Assembly: GCF_000813845.1 (NCBI RefSeq)
Contig: NZ_JWTB01000004.1
Span: 62,001-126,000 of the forward strand
Source: Pseudarthrobacter phenanthrenivorans
Lineage (GTDB): Bacteria > Actinomycetota > Actinomycetes > Actinomycetales > Micrococcaceae
Reading direction: 5' to 3'
DNA length: 64,000 nt
Position 1 is the stretch's first letter; each line of letters begins with the position of its first letter. The notes below the pieces were generated by a model. It did no database searches and was not told the DNA's origin. It saw only the letters and a list, made by a program, of their open reading frames with translations. A program made the position numbers and the translations under genes. Positions 1-7,625 of the stretch are shown here, in pieces.

Positions 1-64
1 GCAGGTGTAACAAACATCACCGTGTTGCGTGCATCACATTCGTTGCCTAATCTAATGGAGGCTC

Positions 65-451
65 ATGCAAACGGGCCATTGCAAGAAGCTGCAGCGTCGC
101 AGCCAATGCCGGGGAAGGCTTTACAACTTGAACTCTAAGCTGCACATCGTAGTACGGGTGGATCTGGATCACAGCAAGGCCCAGGTGATTGCAAAGGGGC
201 ACATCACCGTCCATAGCATCAACGCACTGTATGTCGTGGCAAAACGCGCCAACTCCCTCAAGGGGGGCCTGGACCTGGAACTCGATATTTCCGGAGCCTG
301 GGTGGACGAGGAAGCGCTGGATATGCTCCGCTCCGCCTCCGAGTCCAGGCAGCTGCCCGCCATGATCGATCCGGCCCAGCAGCCATGCACCATCAGCGTG
401 CTGGCCGGCCGGCGACATCCGCGTCCGGCAGCAGCCAGCCTGGCCGCATAA
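65..451 (+). CDS. Hypothetical STAS-like protein
   Basis: A 128-residue soluble protein whose function I do not recognise with certainty. Residues about 23-95 alternate strand and helix in the manner of STAS-fold proteins: a strand pair around LHIVVRVDLD and AQVIAKGHITV, a helix with VVAKRAN, a strand LDLELDISGAWV, then the helix EEALDMLRSA. STAS-like proteins of this size usually work in anti-sigma or phosphorelay signalling, which is only an inference here. There is no signal peptide or membrane segment. The ATG follows GGAGG with a short spacing, so a slightly different start is possible. It is monocistronic and convergent with the gene ending at 641; tandem hairpins lie between them. Confidence 0.6.
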   Translation: MQTGHCKKLQRRSQCRGRLYNLNSKLHIVVRVDLDHSKAQVIAKGHITVHSINALYVVAKRANSLKGGLDLELDISGAWVDEEALDMLRSASESRQLPAMIDPAQQPCTISVLAGRRHPRPAAASLAA

Positions 452-530
452 AACATTTTCCGGCCCCTCGCCGCGCCCAGGATTCGGGCCAGAGCCGGCC
501 GACAATTTTCGAACTTCATCTCCATATCCC

Positions 531-570
531 GAAGTGCAGCTGCATCTGAAGAGACGGATGGCTGCACTTC
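531..570. repeat. 10-bp inverted repeat (hairpin)
   Basis: The arms 531-540 (GAAGTGCAGC) and 561-570 are exact reverse complements around a 20-nt loop. The hairpin sits between two convergent genes, just upstream of the stronger hairpin at 594-622, and may form part of a two-step bidirectional terminator. Confidence 0.5.
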
Positions 571-593
571 AGGGTTTGCGGAGCATGACACCA

Positions 594-622
594 AGCGGGG
601 CCTGCCTGAGGCAGGCCCCGCT
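594..622. terminator. Bidirectional hairpin terminator
   Basis: A perfect 13-bp GC-rich stem (594-606 with 610-622) closes a TGA loop between the convergent genes ending at 451 and 641. There is no strong T tract on either side, which is common for actinobacterial terminators. Confidence 0.75.
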
Positions 623-640
623 CCTACCTGATTTTTCGGG

Positions 641-1096
641 TTAGACGATCCTCTGGCCGTCGGCCAGGAATTCCTGAAGTTCCGCCGCACTAAGGCCTGC
701 GGCCTCACTGAGTGCCTCCTGGCCGGCGCCCAGCCGTGACGCGTTCCGGAGGGCAGTGCCAAACCGCTCCTGCGCCGTATCAAGTTCCCACTGAATGCTC
801 TCCACCCTGGCCGACGCCAGGCGGACGGCCTCGAGCGGATCGCCGGCCGGGCCACCATCCATCCGGTAGCCGCAGGCGCAGCACCACTCGGACGAACCCA
901 GCTCCAGCGGCGCCCATCCCAGTGAGGCGATGGGAATGGGAGACTCGGTCATTGCCACGCCGCAGTGGAAAGGCGTGCCCGGTTCAGGAAGCACCGCGGC
1001 AACTGCCGGCTGGTGCGGGAGGACTTCATAGGTATCCGCGGGAGTTGACTGTCCCGGCGCCTGAGGTTCAAGTACTGCAGTCATTCGATCCGCCAT
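641..1096 (-). CDS. Hypothetical protein, probable MarR-controlled target
   Basis: About 151 residues, unrecognised. The middle carries a cysteine cluster (WCCACGYR) that could bind metal or sit in a small knuckle, followed by a charged helix (about residues 85-125) with coiled-coil character and a Glu/Leu-rich C-terminus. I chose the ATG at 1096; a TTG at 1114 lies inside operator-like DNA, and a second ATG at 1084 is possible. It is co-oriented and immediately downstream of the MarR gene (gap about 50 bp), and the gap holds two palindromes, so MarR control of this gene is a reasonable inference. No signal peptide is seen. Confidence 0.6.
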   Translation of the reverse strand: MADRMTAVLEPQAPGQSTPADTYEVLPHQPAVAAVLPEPGTPFHCGVAMTESPIPIASLGWAPLELGSSEWCCACGYRMDGGPAGDPLEAVRLASARVESIQWELDTAQERFGTALRNASRLGAGQEALSEAAGLSAAELQEFLADGQRIV

Positions 1097-1100
1097 CCGG

Positions 1101-1132
1101 TAGTTAACTAACAATGTAGCTAGTCTAACTAG
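1101..1132. promoter_or_regulatory. Two palindromic operator-like sites
   Basis: Position 1101-1110 is the perfect palindrome TAGTTAACTA, and 1120-1132 is CTAGT-CTA-ACTAG with perfect 5-bp arms. Both lie between marR and the gene it precedes, overlapping a possible minus-strand promoter (-35 TAGACA, -10 TAGACT). AT-rich dyads of this kind are typical MarR targets; binding by this MarR is inferred. Confidence 0.55.
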
Positions 1133-1146
1133 GATTATGCCTTTGT

Positions 1147-1665
1147 CTACCGAACAGTAGCGCCGGCCGGGGAATTCACCGCATCCACTGCTTCACGCAT
1201 GCGCATCAGAAAGTGCATCACGGCCCGGATTTCCTCCTGGGACAGCGATTCGGCAGCCTCAAGCATGCGGGTATGCATCTGGTTGAGGTTGTGCCGGACC
1301 TCTTCGTCGGCGCCCGGGGTGGGCCGGAGGATGACCGCGCGGCGGTCGGACGGGTGAGGTTCGCGGGTGACGTAGCCATTGGCCACGAGCCGGTCAACGA
1401 GGCTGGTCATGGAGGCGGAGGTGATCCCCAGGCGGGCAGCGAGTTCCGTGGGCCGGATTCCGGTGCCGGCGGCGTCGGCGTCGATGAGGTAGCGCAGGGC
1501 CAGGAGGTCCGTCTCCCCCATCGCGACAGACGATCGGGTGCGCCTTCTCATGGCGGTCTCTGACGTGCGGAACTCGCGGAGGGCGTTGATGACATCAACC
1601 GCTCCGGGCTGGGCGCCTTCCGTGGGCGGGTACCTGTAGCCTTCGCTTGCACCATGCGGGTTCAT
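1147..1665 (-). CDS. MarR family transcriptional regulator
   Basis: A 172-residue dimeric winged-helix repressor. The N-terminal about 25 residues are disordered. The helix-turn-helix is around residues 70-100 (RPTELAARLGITSASMTSLV), followed by the wing with the conserved DRRAV motif (DPSDRRAVILRPT here reads HPSDRRAVILRPT), and a C-terminal dimerisation helix. MarR proteins sense phenolics, oxidants or drugs; the ligand cannot be read from sequence. The ATG at 1665 has GAAGGAA upstream at good spacing. Palindromes directly after its stop suggest that it controls the co-oriented downstream gene. Confidence 0.9.
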   Translation of the reverse strand: MNPHGASEGYRYPPTEGAQPGAVDVINALREFRTSETAMRRRTRSSVAMGETDLLALRYLIDADAAGTGIRPTELAARLGITSASMTSLVDRLVANGYVTREPHPSDRRAVILRPTPGADEEVRHNLNQMHTRMLEAAESLSQEEIRAVMHFLMRMREAVDAVNSPAGATVR

Positions 1666-1792
1666 GCGAATTCCTTCGATATCCTACTTGCTTGGCTGTC
1701 TAACAAACCAATGGTAGCCCACTCCGCCTCCCACCACCTCCACAACGTCCGGCAGCCCGTCCAAGTACCCGCGCAGGTGGTGCGAAAAAGTA

Positions 1793-1807
1793 GAGTACCG
1801 GCTACTC
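1793..1807. promoter_or_regulatory. 15-bp dyad upstream of the ANTAR gene
   Basis: GAGTACCGGCTACTC lies 32 bp before the ANTAR gene. It differs at one base from the centre of the 21-bp palindrome at 17960-17980. A shared regulator is possible; nothing else in the window carries it. Confidence 0.35.
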
Positions 1808-1839
1808 GTGCCGCGCGCGCACCCTGCTAATACATTGCA

Positions 1840-2646
1840 ATGAAACCCGCGGCGCCATGGCCAAGGGACATGACGGGATGGGGGTGCAGGGTGGCAGGTG
1901 GTGGCCCGGTGAGCAACAGGGAGCCCGAGCGGCAGGGATTCCTCCTGGACCTGGTGACAGGGGCCGACGGCGACGCAGAGTCCCTGCAACGACTTACCGA
2001 TGCTGCCGCGCGCTGGATCAGCACGACGGCGGGCACCAGAATCGAGTGCGCGGCTGTCCTGCACCGGCAGCGTGCCTGTTATGCCACCGCCGGAAGCACG
2101 CCGGCCGCAGCAGGGCTTGCCGCTTCCGAGGACGAGCACGGGGATGGACCTGCAGCGCTGGGTTCGGCCCTGGCAGCTCCGGCGGTCATCAACCATGGCG
2201 GCTCCCGCTGGCAGGCATACCGGAAGCGGCTGCTGGACAACGGCTTTGGCTCCGCCCTGGCGGTCCCCCTTGAACTGCAGCCGGGCTCGGCCGCTGCCCT
2301 CATCCTGCTGGGCCCTCCCGGTTACGGGTTCACGGCCAAGGTCATCGGAGAAGCAGCCTGGCTTGGCGGGGTGGCGTCGCACAGCCTCAAGCTGGCGCTG
2401 GATGTGCACGGCATTATCCGGGCCGGCGACAACCTGAAGCAGGTATTGGAGAGCAGGACCAGCATCGACGTGGCCTGCGGGGTGCTCATGGCACAGAACC
2501 GCTGCTCCTACGCGGAAGCGTTCAGCAAGCTCGCCGGCACCTCGCGGCACCGCAACCTCAAAGTACGCAGCGTTGCGGACAGCATCCTGAAGGCCATGCC
2601 CAGCGGCCTGCCCGCAACGCGGTTCGAGCCGCCGGCCTTCGCCTAG
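1840..2646 (+). CDS. GAF-like/ANTAR domain transcription antiterminator
   Basis: Up to 268 residues. The C-terminal about 55 residues form an ANTAR RNA-binding domain: the helix LKQVLESRTSIDVACGVLMA, then the characteristic AQNRCSYAEAF and the final KVRSVADSIL helix. ANTAR proteins bind paired hairpins in mRNA leaders to prevent termination. The region before it (about 35-205) has the length and hydrophobic pattern of a GAF-type sensor domain and is a weaker call. The start is uncertain: ATG 1840, ATG 1870 and GTG 1909 are in frame, and the proline/glycine-rich first 23 residues look non-coding, so GTG 1909 is plausible. It is monocistronic. ANTAR targets would be paired hairpins elsewhere in the genome. 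Confidence 0.85.
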   Translation: MKPAAPWPRDMTGWGCRVAGGGPVSNREPERQGFLLDLVTGADGDAESLQRLTDAAARWISTTAGTRIECAAVLHRQRACYATAGSTPAAAGLAASEDEHGDGPAALGSALAAPAVINHGGSRWQAYRKRLLDNGFGSALAVPLELQPGSAAALILLGPPGYGFTAKVIGEAAWLGGVASHSLKLALDVHGIIRAGDNLKQVLESRTSIDVACGVLMAQNRCSYAEAFSKLAGTSRHRNLKVRSVADSILKAMPSGLPATRFEPPAFA

Positions 2647-2648
2647 GA

Positions 2649-2764
2649 CAGGCGCGTCACAGAAGCTGCCGTCAGGGAAAATGCCGTGGCGCAGCATGAA
2701 CGCCACCAGCATCCGCCCGGGGCAGGCGCTTCACAGAAGCTGCCGCCCGGAAATGCCGTGCCGC
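2649..2764. repeat. Imperfect direct repeat pair (about 42 bp)
   Basis: Positions 2649-2692 and 2723-2764 are copies of one sequence with the shared core TCACAGAAGCTGCC followed by AAATGCCGTG, separated by about 30 bp. They lie directly after the ANTAR gene stop. No open reading frame explains them. Confidence 0.55.
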
Positions 2765-2773
2765 CGTGTCAAA

Positions 2774-2878
2774 CTAGTGCCGGGCCCGTGCCCGGATCAG
2801 GCCTGCTGCCACCAGCCCTGCGCATCCGAGTGAAGCCAGCATGCCGCCAAGAGCCACGAAGTAATCGGTAATGGTCAT
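2774..2878 (-). CDS. Small single-pass membrane protein (34 aa)
   Basis: An ATG at 2878 opens a 34-codon frame ending in TAG at 2774. The product has a short polar N-terminus (MTITDYF), one membrane-spanning segment of about 20 Ala/Gly/Leu residues and an Arg/His-rich tail (IRARARH), giving a positive-inside tail. AGGA lies 2 nt before the start codon and GAAGGGG further upstream. Its design resembles the 30-residue protein at 25005-25097. The function is unknown; it was found by reading rather than by homology. Confidence 0.55.
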   Translation of the reverse strand: MTITDYFVALGGMLASLGCAGLVAAGLIRARARH

Positions 2879-3043
2879 TGTCCTGCGCCCCTTCCCTACT
2901 GCCTACTGCGGTGATGAGCCCAAACTACGCCGCGAATCTCAGCGTTGACTGAAGGATCGCGCCGGGTTTTAGTCAAGATCCGGTTAAGAAGGGCTGTGGC
3001 GATCCACATACTTTCGGCCGCGAACTTCTCTTTGCGGGGCTGT

Positions 3044-3060
3044 TCCGTATTATTCATGCA
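3044..3060 (+). promoter_or_regulatory. 17-bp motif shared with 49160-49176
   Basis: TCCGTATTATTCATGCA occurs exactly twice in the window, here overlapping the start codon of the zinc-ribbon gene and at 49160-49176 upstream of the glutamate decarboxylase gene. It contains TATTAT, which could act as a -10 element. Its reverse (TGCATGAATAATAC) resembles arginine-repressor-like boxes, but that reading is speculative. Confidence 0.35.
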
Positions 3061-3206
3061 TGTGGACAAAACAAAGCCAGTGCTTCTGCCCCACGTGCGG
3101 CAGGACCACCAATCACGTCACCCATTTCCATAAGGACGACGCCGGTTCCCTGGTTGCTGACGTCCGCTGCGTTGAATGCCCCGAGACAGCGGGAGCCGTC
3201 GCCTAG
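3060..3206 (+). CDS. Zinc-ribbon microprotein (48 aa)
   Basis: The ATG at 3060 opens a 48-codon frame that is hidden by a slightly longer frame in another phase (ATG 3056, stop 3133). It encodes two cysteine pairs, CFCPTC near residues 8-13 and CVEC near residues 37-40, separated by a His-rich stretch (NHVTHFHKDD): the layout of a small zinc ribbon. No membrane segment is present. Its TAG stop and the stop of the convergent MFS gene share the tetranucleotide CTAG (3203-3206). There is no clear Shine-Dalgarno, and TATTAT just upstream suggests a leaderless or near-leaderless mRNA. Confidence 0.65.
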   Translation: MWTKQSQCFCPTCGRTTNHVTHFHKDDAGSLVADVRCVECPETAGAVA

Positions 3207-4477
3207 GTGTTTTTCTTCCCCGAAGACCCCCGTTTACTGCTGCCGGCAACGGTTGAATGCGGCCGCACGATCGCGAAGACGGCCAGTGCCGCCGCCTGGA
3301 CAACCGTGATGGTGACGGCCAGCGCCGGTACCGACTGTTCGTAGAGCAAGCCGATCAGAAAGCTTCCCGCCAGCCAGGCAAGGCCGTAGCAGGCCGTAAA
3401 CATTCCGTAGGCACTCCCCCGCCGGGCTGCCGGTGCAAGCCCTGCCACGCCGGCCCGCATGGTGCTTTCCTGGACTCCCATGGCTGCTCCCCACACCAGC
3501 GCCCCTATTACGGCCAGCGGGGCGCTGTTGCTGAAGCCCAGCCATGGAACCGCGGCGGCAAGGACCGGAAGGACCAGGAGTACCTTCAACCCCACCCGGT
3601 CATAGAGCCAGCCGGAGAGCAGTGCGGCCACGGCATCCACGCCCATGGCCGCCGCGTACAGGACCGGAACCAGGGCCGGCGCAAGGAGTCCCGTGGCCAC
3701 CGCATGGAAGGAGAGCAGCCCGAATGTGGCATAGCCGAACATCGTCAGGCTGCTGAAGGCGGCGTAGAGCCAGAACTGGCGGGGCATCGGGGTGGCAGCG
3801 GGCGCGGCAGCCAACACGCCTGCCGGAGATGCGGCATCATCCATGCGCACCACGGTTTCGAAGGCGCCGGGATCAGGAACCCTGCGCTTGAGCCGGAACA
3901 GGATCAGCATCGCCGCAAGACCGGGAACGGCCAGCAGCAGGAAACCCGGGCCGTAGCTGCCGGAGAGCGCCAGGGCCGCACCCACCAGCAGCGGGCCAAC
4001 GAACGCGCCCGCCTGGTCGAGGGCTTCATGCAGCGCGAAGGCCTTTCCCCGGCCCAGGGAGGACCCGGCCTCCGCGAGCATGGTGTCCTTCGCCGGACTC
4101 CGGACTGCCTTGCCGAGCCGTTCGGCCAGGACCAGGAGGCAGGCGATCCACAGTGCATCGGTGATGCCCAGCAGGGGGACGGACAGTGCGGTCAGGCCGT
4201 AGCCGCTGATCGCCAGGGTCCACCGCAGGGCGGGCCGGTCTGCCAGCCGCCCAAAGACCAGGCGGAGGACCAGGGCCACTGCCTCACCGGCCCCCGTCAC
4301 CACGCTGACCAGGAGCGCCGAGGCGCCGAGCATGCCAAGGTACGGTCCCGTGACGCTGCGGGCACCCTCGTACACCATGTCCATCAGCGCACTGACAATC
4401 CCGAAGACCAGGATGAAGCGGATGGCGGTCATGGGCACCGCGGGACCGGTCCCCCCGGCGCTACCGCTGGTACTCAT
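3203..4477 (-). CDS. Major facilitator superfamily transporter
   Basis: A 424-residue integral membrane protein with about 12 predicted helices, including VVTGAGEAVALVLRLVFGRL (helix 2 into the conserved loop 2-3 with GRLADRPALRW) and a central cytoplasmic loop near residues 195-225. This is the MFS antiporter layout. The substrate cannot be assigned; drug or metabolite efflux is typical. The ATG at 4477 overlaps the end of the ftsW-like gene by 17 bp on the same strand, so the two are probably co-transcribed. A later ATG at 4432 is an alternative start. Confidence 0.85.
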   Translation of the reverse strand: MSTSGSAGGTGPAVPMTAIRFILVFGIVSALMDMVYEGARSVTGPYLGMLGASALLVSVVTGAGEAVALVLRLVFGRLADRPALRWTLAISGYGLTALSVPLLGITDALWIACLLVLAERLGKAVRSPAKDTMLAEAGSSLGRGKAFALHEALDQAGAFVGPLLVGAALALSGSYGPGFLLLAVPGLAAMLILFRLKRRVPDPGAFETVVRMDDAASPAGVLAAAPAATPMPRQFWLYAAFSSLTMFGYATFGLLSFHAVATGLLAPALVPVLYAAAMGVDAVAALLSGWLYDRVGLKVLLVLPVLAAAVPWLGFSNSAPLAVIGALVWGAAMGVQESTMRAGVAGLAPAARRGSAYGMFTACYGLAWLAGSFLIGLLYEQSVPALAVTITVVQAAALAVFAIVRPHSTVAGSSKRGSSGKKNT

Positions 4478-5735
4478 GCTCCCTGGCCTGCTTTGCGGTG
4501 CCGCCGCGGCTGTCCCGGCCCCGCGGGGCCGCGGCGGCGTGCAGGGCTCCGCCGGCAGGTGCTTGATCGGGACGGGTTACCGCCAGGATGACCCCGATTC
4601 CGGCAAGGGAGGAGACCATGGCCGAGCCGCCGTAGGAGATGAACGGAAGCGGCACACCGATGACCGGCAGCAACCCGCTGACCATGGCGATGTTGATCAC
4701 CGCCTGGCCCAGGATCCAGGTAATCACGCTGCAGGCGACGATGCGCGAGAACGTGTCCGTGGTGCGGGCGATGGTCTTGAAGACAGTGATGGCCAGGATG
4801 GCGAAGAGGCCCAGGACCAGCAGTGTCCCGGCCAGGCCAAGCTCTTCGCCCAGGATGGAGAAGATGAAGTCGTTGTGGGCTTCCGGGATCCAGTTCCATT
4901 TCTGCCGGCTCTGGCCCAGGCCCACGCCGAACCAGCCGCCGGAGGCAAGGGCGTAGGCGCCATGTTGGGCCTGGTAGCCCATGCCCTGGGCGTCCTCCTC
5001 GGATCCCATGCCGAGCCAGGATGAGATGCGGCCCATCCTGTTGCCGCTGGTTGCTGCAAGCAGCAGGGCCGCCACCACGCAGATCATGCCTGCCACCGAG
5101 AACACCTTCATTCGCACGCCGCCGTAGAACATGGTGGCGGCCAGGATCATCATGATGATCATGGTGGTGCCGAGATCATGCCCCAGCGCCACGACCAGCA
5201 TGATCAGCCCGCCCGCAGGCCCCAGGGGAACCACGGCATGTTTCCAGTTGGCCAGCAGCGCCTGTTTCCGGTCCAGGATGGCGGCGGCCCACACGATCAG
5301 CGATAGCTTGGCGAATTCTGATGGCTGTGCGGTGAAGCCGCCCACGCTCAGCCAGTTCCGGTTGCCGTTGACGGACATACCGAGCGGTGTGAACACCAGG
5401 ACAAGGGCGATCAGGGAACCTATCAGCAGCGGCCAGCCCAGACGACGGATCCGCCGCACGGGCAAGCGGGCCAAGACCAGCATGATCACCACGCCGGCCA
5501 CGGTCCACATGGCCTGCTTCAAGGGGAGATCGTACGGATTGTTGCCTTGTGCCACGGATTCAACGGACGACGCCGAGGCTACTTCCACGAGTCCGATTGC
5601 GGAGAGCGTGAGGACCACCGCCAGGATAAGGGGCCGCAGGCGTCCCGGGGAGTCATCTTCGAGCCACACCGCTACTTTGCCCAGCCCGCGCCGGGCAGGA
5701 CGGCCCGTCGCGCGCTGCTTTTGTCCTGTATTCAT
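4461..5735 (-). CDS. ftsW: FtsW/RodA/SpoVE family cell-wall polymerase
   Basis: A 424-residue SEDS glycosyltransferase that polymerises lipid II into glycan strands in the cytoplasmic membrane. About ten helices are visible. Family signatures include VNGNRNWL after helix 2-3, GTTMIIMMIL, the long extracytoplasmic loop with YQAQHGAYALASGGWFGVGL and IPEAHNDFIFSILGEELG, and the C-terminal VPLPFISYGGSAMVSS. A longer frame extends to 6806, but it overlaps the divergent LCP gene; the ATG at 5735 has GAGGAACGG at good spacing. The gene is not next to other dcw genes here, so it may be a second SEDS copy. It faces an LCP-family ligase, suggesting joint envelope work. Confidence 0.93.
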   Translation of the reverse strand: MNTGQKQRATGRPARRGLGKVAVWLEDDSPGRLRPLILAVVLTLSAIGLVEVASASSVESVAQGNNPYDLPLKQAMWTVAGVVIMLVLARLPVRRIRRLGWPLLIGSLIALVLVFTPLGMSVNGNRNWLSVGGFTAQPSEFAKLSLIVWAAAILDRKQALLANWKHAVVPLGPAGGLIMLVVALGHDLGTTMIIMMILAATMFYGGVRMKVFSVAGMICVVAALLLAATSGNRMGRISSWLGMGSEEDAQGMGYQAQHGAYALASGGWFGVGLGQSRQKWNWIPEAHNDFIFSILGEELGLAGTLLVLGLFAILAITVFKTIARTTDTFSRIVACSVITWILGQAVINIAMVSGLLPVIGVPLPFISYGGSAMVSSLAGIGVILAVTRPDQAPAGGALHAAAAPRGRDSRGGTAKQAREHEYQR

Positions 5736-5936
5736 CTGTCCGTTCCTCAGCCTGCACACCAGGACTTCCCCCATGGCCGGGCCCAGCTCCGGGGCGGTAC
5801 CGCCGAGAAGAAAGAGTACGCCTCCCCACGCCGATGATGGCGGCAGCACGGCCGTGCGCCTGATCGTTCTGAGGGAATTGCCAGCTAAGGCCTGTAAGGT
5901 ATCCGAAACCCATCCCCTCCCGAAGGTCATTTTGCC

Positions 5937-7475
5937 GTGTTCGGTTCCAGAAAGTCCCCCGGCCAGGATCAGGTTGGCTCCAGCCCGAGTGCCTATCCCG
6001 GCCAAGGTGAGCTCTATGCCGCCAGTTCCCGCCACCGTCGGCCTGCCCGCCGGGTACCGCGCTGGCTCAAAGCGGTTACGGCCGTGGTGTCGGTCCTGCT
6101 CCTGGGCGCCGTGGCTTTCGGCGGCTACTGGGCCTGGCGCCTGCAGTCCAACATCAGCACGTCCGAGCTGACGGCGGGCGGGGAGCGGACCGAAGGTGCC
6201 GTTAATGACAGCACCGACCGGCTGCAGATCCTGGTCCTGGGATCGGACACGAGGGACGGAAGCAACAGCCAGTACGGCAGCGCCGAGGACTCCTCCGGCT
6301 ACGGGCAGTCCGATGTGATGATGCTGTTGGACATCTCCGCGGACAACAAGCATGTGAACGTGGTCAGCTTTCCCCGCGACCTGCTGGTCGATGTTCCGGC
6401 CTGCACCGATCCCAAAACCAAGCAGGCTTATCCTGCGCGGCAGGACGTCATGATCAACAGCGCCATGGCGCAGGCGGGAATTGGCTGTGCGGTGGACACC
6501 GTGAACAAGTTGACCGGTTTGGAAGTGGACCACTTCATGATGGCTGACTTCAATGCGGTGAAGGAGCTGTCCAACGCCGTGGGTGGCGTGGAAGTCTGCG
6601 TCAGTGACGCCGTGCACGATCCGGACAGCGGCCTGAACCTGCCCGCCGGCACATCGCAGGTGCAGGGCGAGCAGGCCCTGGCATTCCTCCGCACGCGGCA
6701 TGCATTCGCCAATGGCGGGGATTTGGGGCGCATCCAGGCCCAGCAGGGATTCCTGGCTTCGCTCAGCCGAAAGCTCAAGTCCGAGGGCACGCTGGGAAAC
6801 CCGCAAAAGACCCTCACCATTGCCGATACCATCACGAGGAACCTGACGGTCGACTCGGGCCTGTCGTCCATCCCCTCCCTGCTGACTATCGCCAACAGGC
6901 TGAAGAACATTGACCCCGCCAACATCAACTTCATCACTACGCCAACAATGCCTGCGCCACAGGACCCCAACCGGCTCACCCTTGCTGAGCCGGCGGCGTC
7001 AACCTTCTTCACTGCGTTGCGCAACAGCCCGGACCTGAGCCAGCCCGCCCCGGCATCCCCAACACAAGCGCCCGCAACGCCCGCGGCGCCCGCCTACGAC
7101 AAGTCGCTGCAGCCGATCTCCGTTGCCAACGGCACCGGCTTGGCGGCCCGGAGCAACGCGATTGCCGGGCTGCTCTCTGATGCAGGCTTTACGAAGCTGA
7201 CCAAGTTCCAGGCCCAGACGCAGGACAAGACGATGGTGTACTACTCGGCCGGGTTCGAGGATGTGGCCGCCGACGTAGCCGTCCTGTTTGGACTGCCGGC
7301 AAGCAGCGTCCAGCAGGTTGGCAATATCCAGGGCGTGCAGCTCTACGCGGGCACCGATTTCACCACCGGCACCAAACCCACCGTGCCGCCGTCGACCCCG
7401 GATTCCCCGGGTGGCGTGGTGGCACAGACCGGCAGCGACCAGACCTGCCAGTCGGCCAACCCCACCGGCTACTAG
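5937..7475 (+). CDS. LytR-CpsA-Psr family protein
   Basis: A 512-residue type II membrane protein of the family that transfers undecaprenyl-linked anionic polymers (teichoic acid, arabinogalactan or capsule) onto peptidoglycan. One membrane anchor lies near residues 42-62. The LCP domain (about 95-270) shows LVLGSDTRDG, the FPRDLLVD motif with its catalytic-site Arg-Asp, and FLRTRHAFANGGDLGRIQAQQ with the conserved arginines. A LytR_C domain follows at about 395-475 (ISVANGTGLAARSNAIAG). The start is GTG 5937 with GAAGGT upstream. It is divergent from ftsW, with a shared promoter region at 5736-5936. Confidence 0.93.
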   Translation: MFGSRKSPGQDQVGSSPSAYPGQGELYAASSRHRRPARRVPRWLKAVTAVVSVLLLGAVAFGGYWAWRLQSNISTSELTAGGERTEGAVNDSTDRLQILVLGSDTRDGSNSQYGSAEDSSGYGQSDVMMLLDISADNKHVNVVSFPRDLLVDVPACTDPKTKQAYPARQDVMINSAMAQAGIGCAVDTVNKLTGLEVDHFMMADFNAVKELSNAVGGVEVCVSDAVHDPDSGLNLPAGTSQVQGEQALAFLRTRHAFANGGDLGRIQAQQGFLASLSRKLKSEGTLGNPQKTLTIADTITRNLTVDSGLSSIPSLLTIANRLKNIDPANINFITTPTMPAPQDPNRLTLAEPAASTFFTALRNSPDLSQPAPASPTQAPATPAAPAYDKSLQPISVANGTGLAARSNAIAGLLSDAGFTKLTKFQAQTQDKTMVYYSAGFEDVAADVAVLFGLPASSVQQVGNIQGVQLYAGTDFTTGTKPTVPPSTPDSPGGVVAQTGSDQTCQSANPTGY

Positions 7476-7514
7476 GCCACGGGCTGCTCTGCGAACGCTG
7501 TCGCGGTGTATCGG

Positions 7515-7625
7515 CGGCCGGCTCGGCTTCCAATCCGGGGGATATGCGAGCCGGCGCCGATTCCAGCTATGCCGAACTGGCCGGCCCGGCTTCTAGTTCG
7601 GTGGTACATGCGAGCCGGCGTCGTT
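7515..7625. repeat. Imperfect tandem duplication at the 3' end of the HNH gene
   Basis: Positions 7515-7562 and 7579-7625 are about 80% identical copies that share ATGCGAGCCGGCG. The second copy contains the HNH stop codon; the first lies beyond it. This indicates a local duplication that included the end of the reading frame. Confidence 0.5.

Noticed and set aside
2945..3133. 62-codon frame overlapping the zinc-ribbon gene
   Set aside because: No domain or ribosome site; the alternative phase gives conserved-looking CxxC pairs.
3257..4591. 444-codon plus-strand frame opposite the MFS gene
   Set aside because: Antisense shadow; it has no recognisable domain, while the MFS frame has clear helices.
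5736..6806. Upstream extension of the ftsW frame
   Set aside because: It covers the divergent LCP gene; the ATG at 5735 has a good ribosome site.
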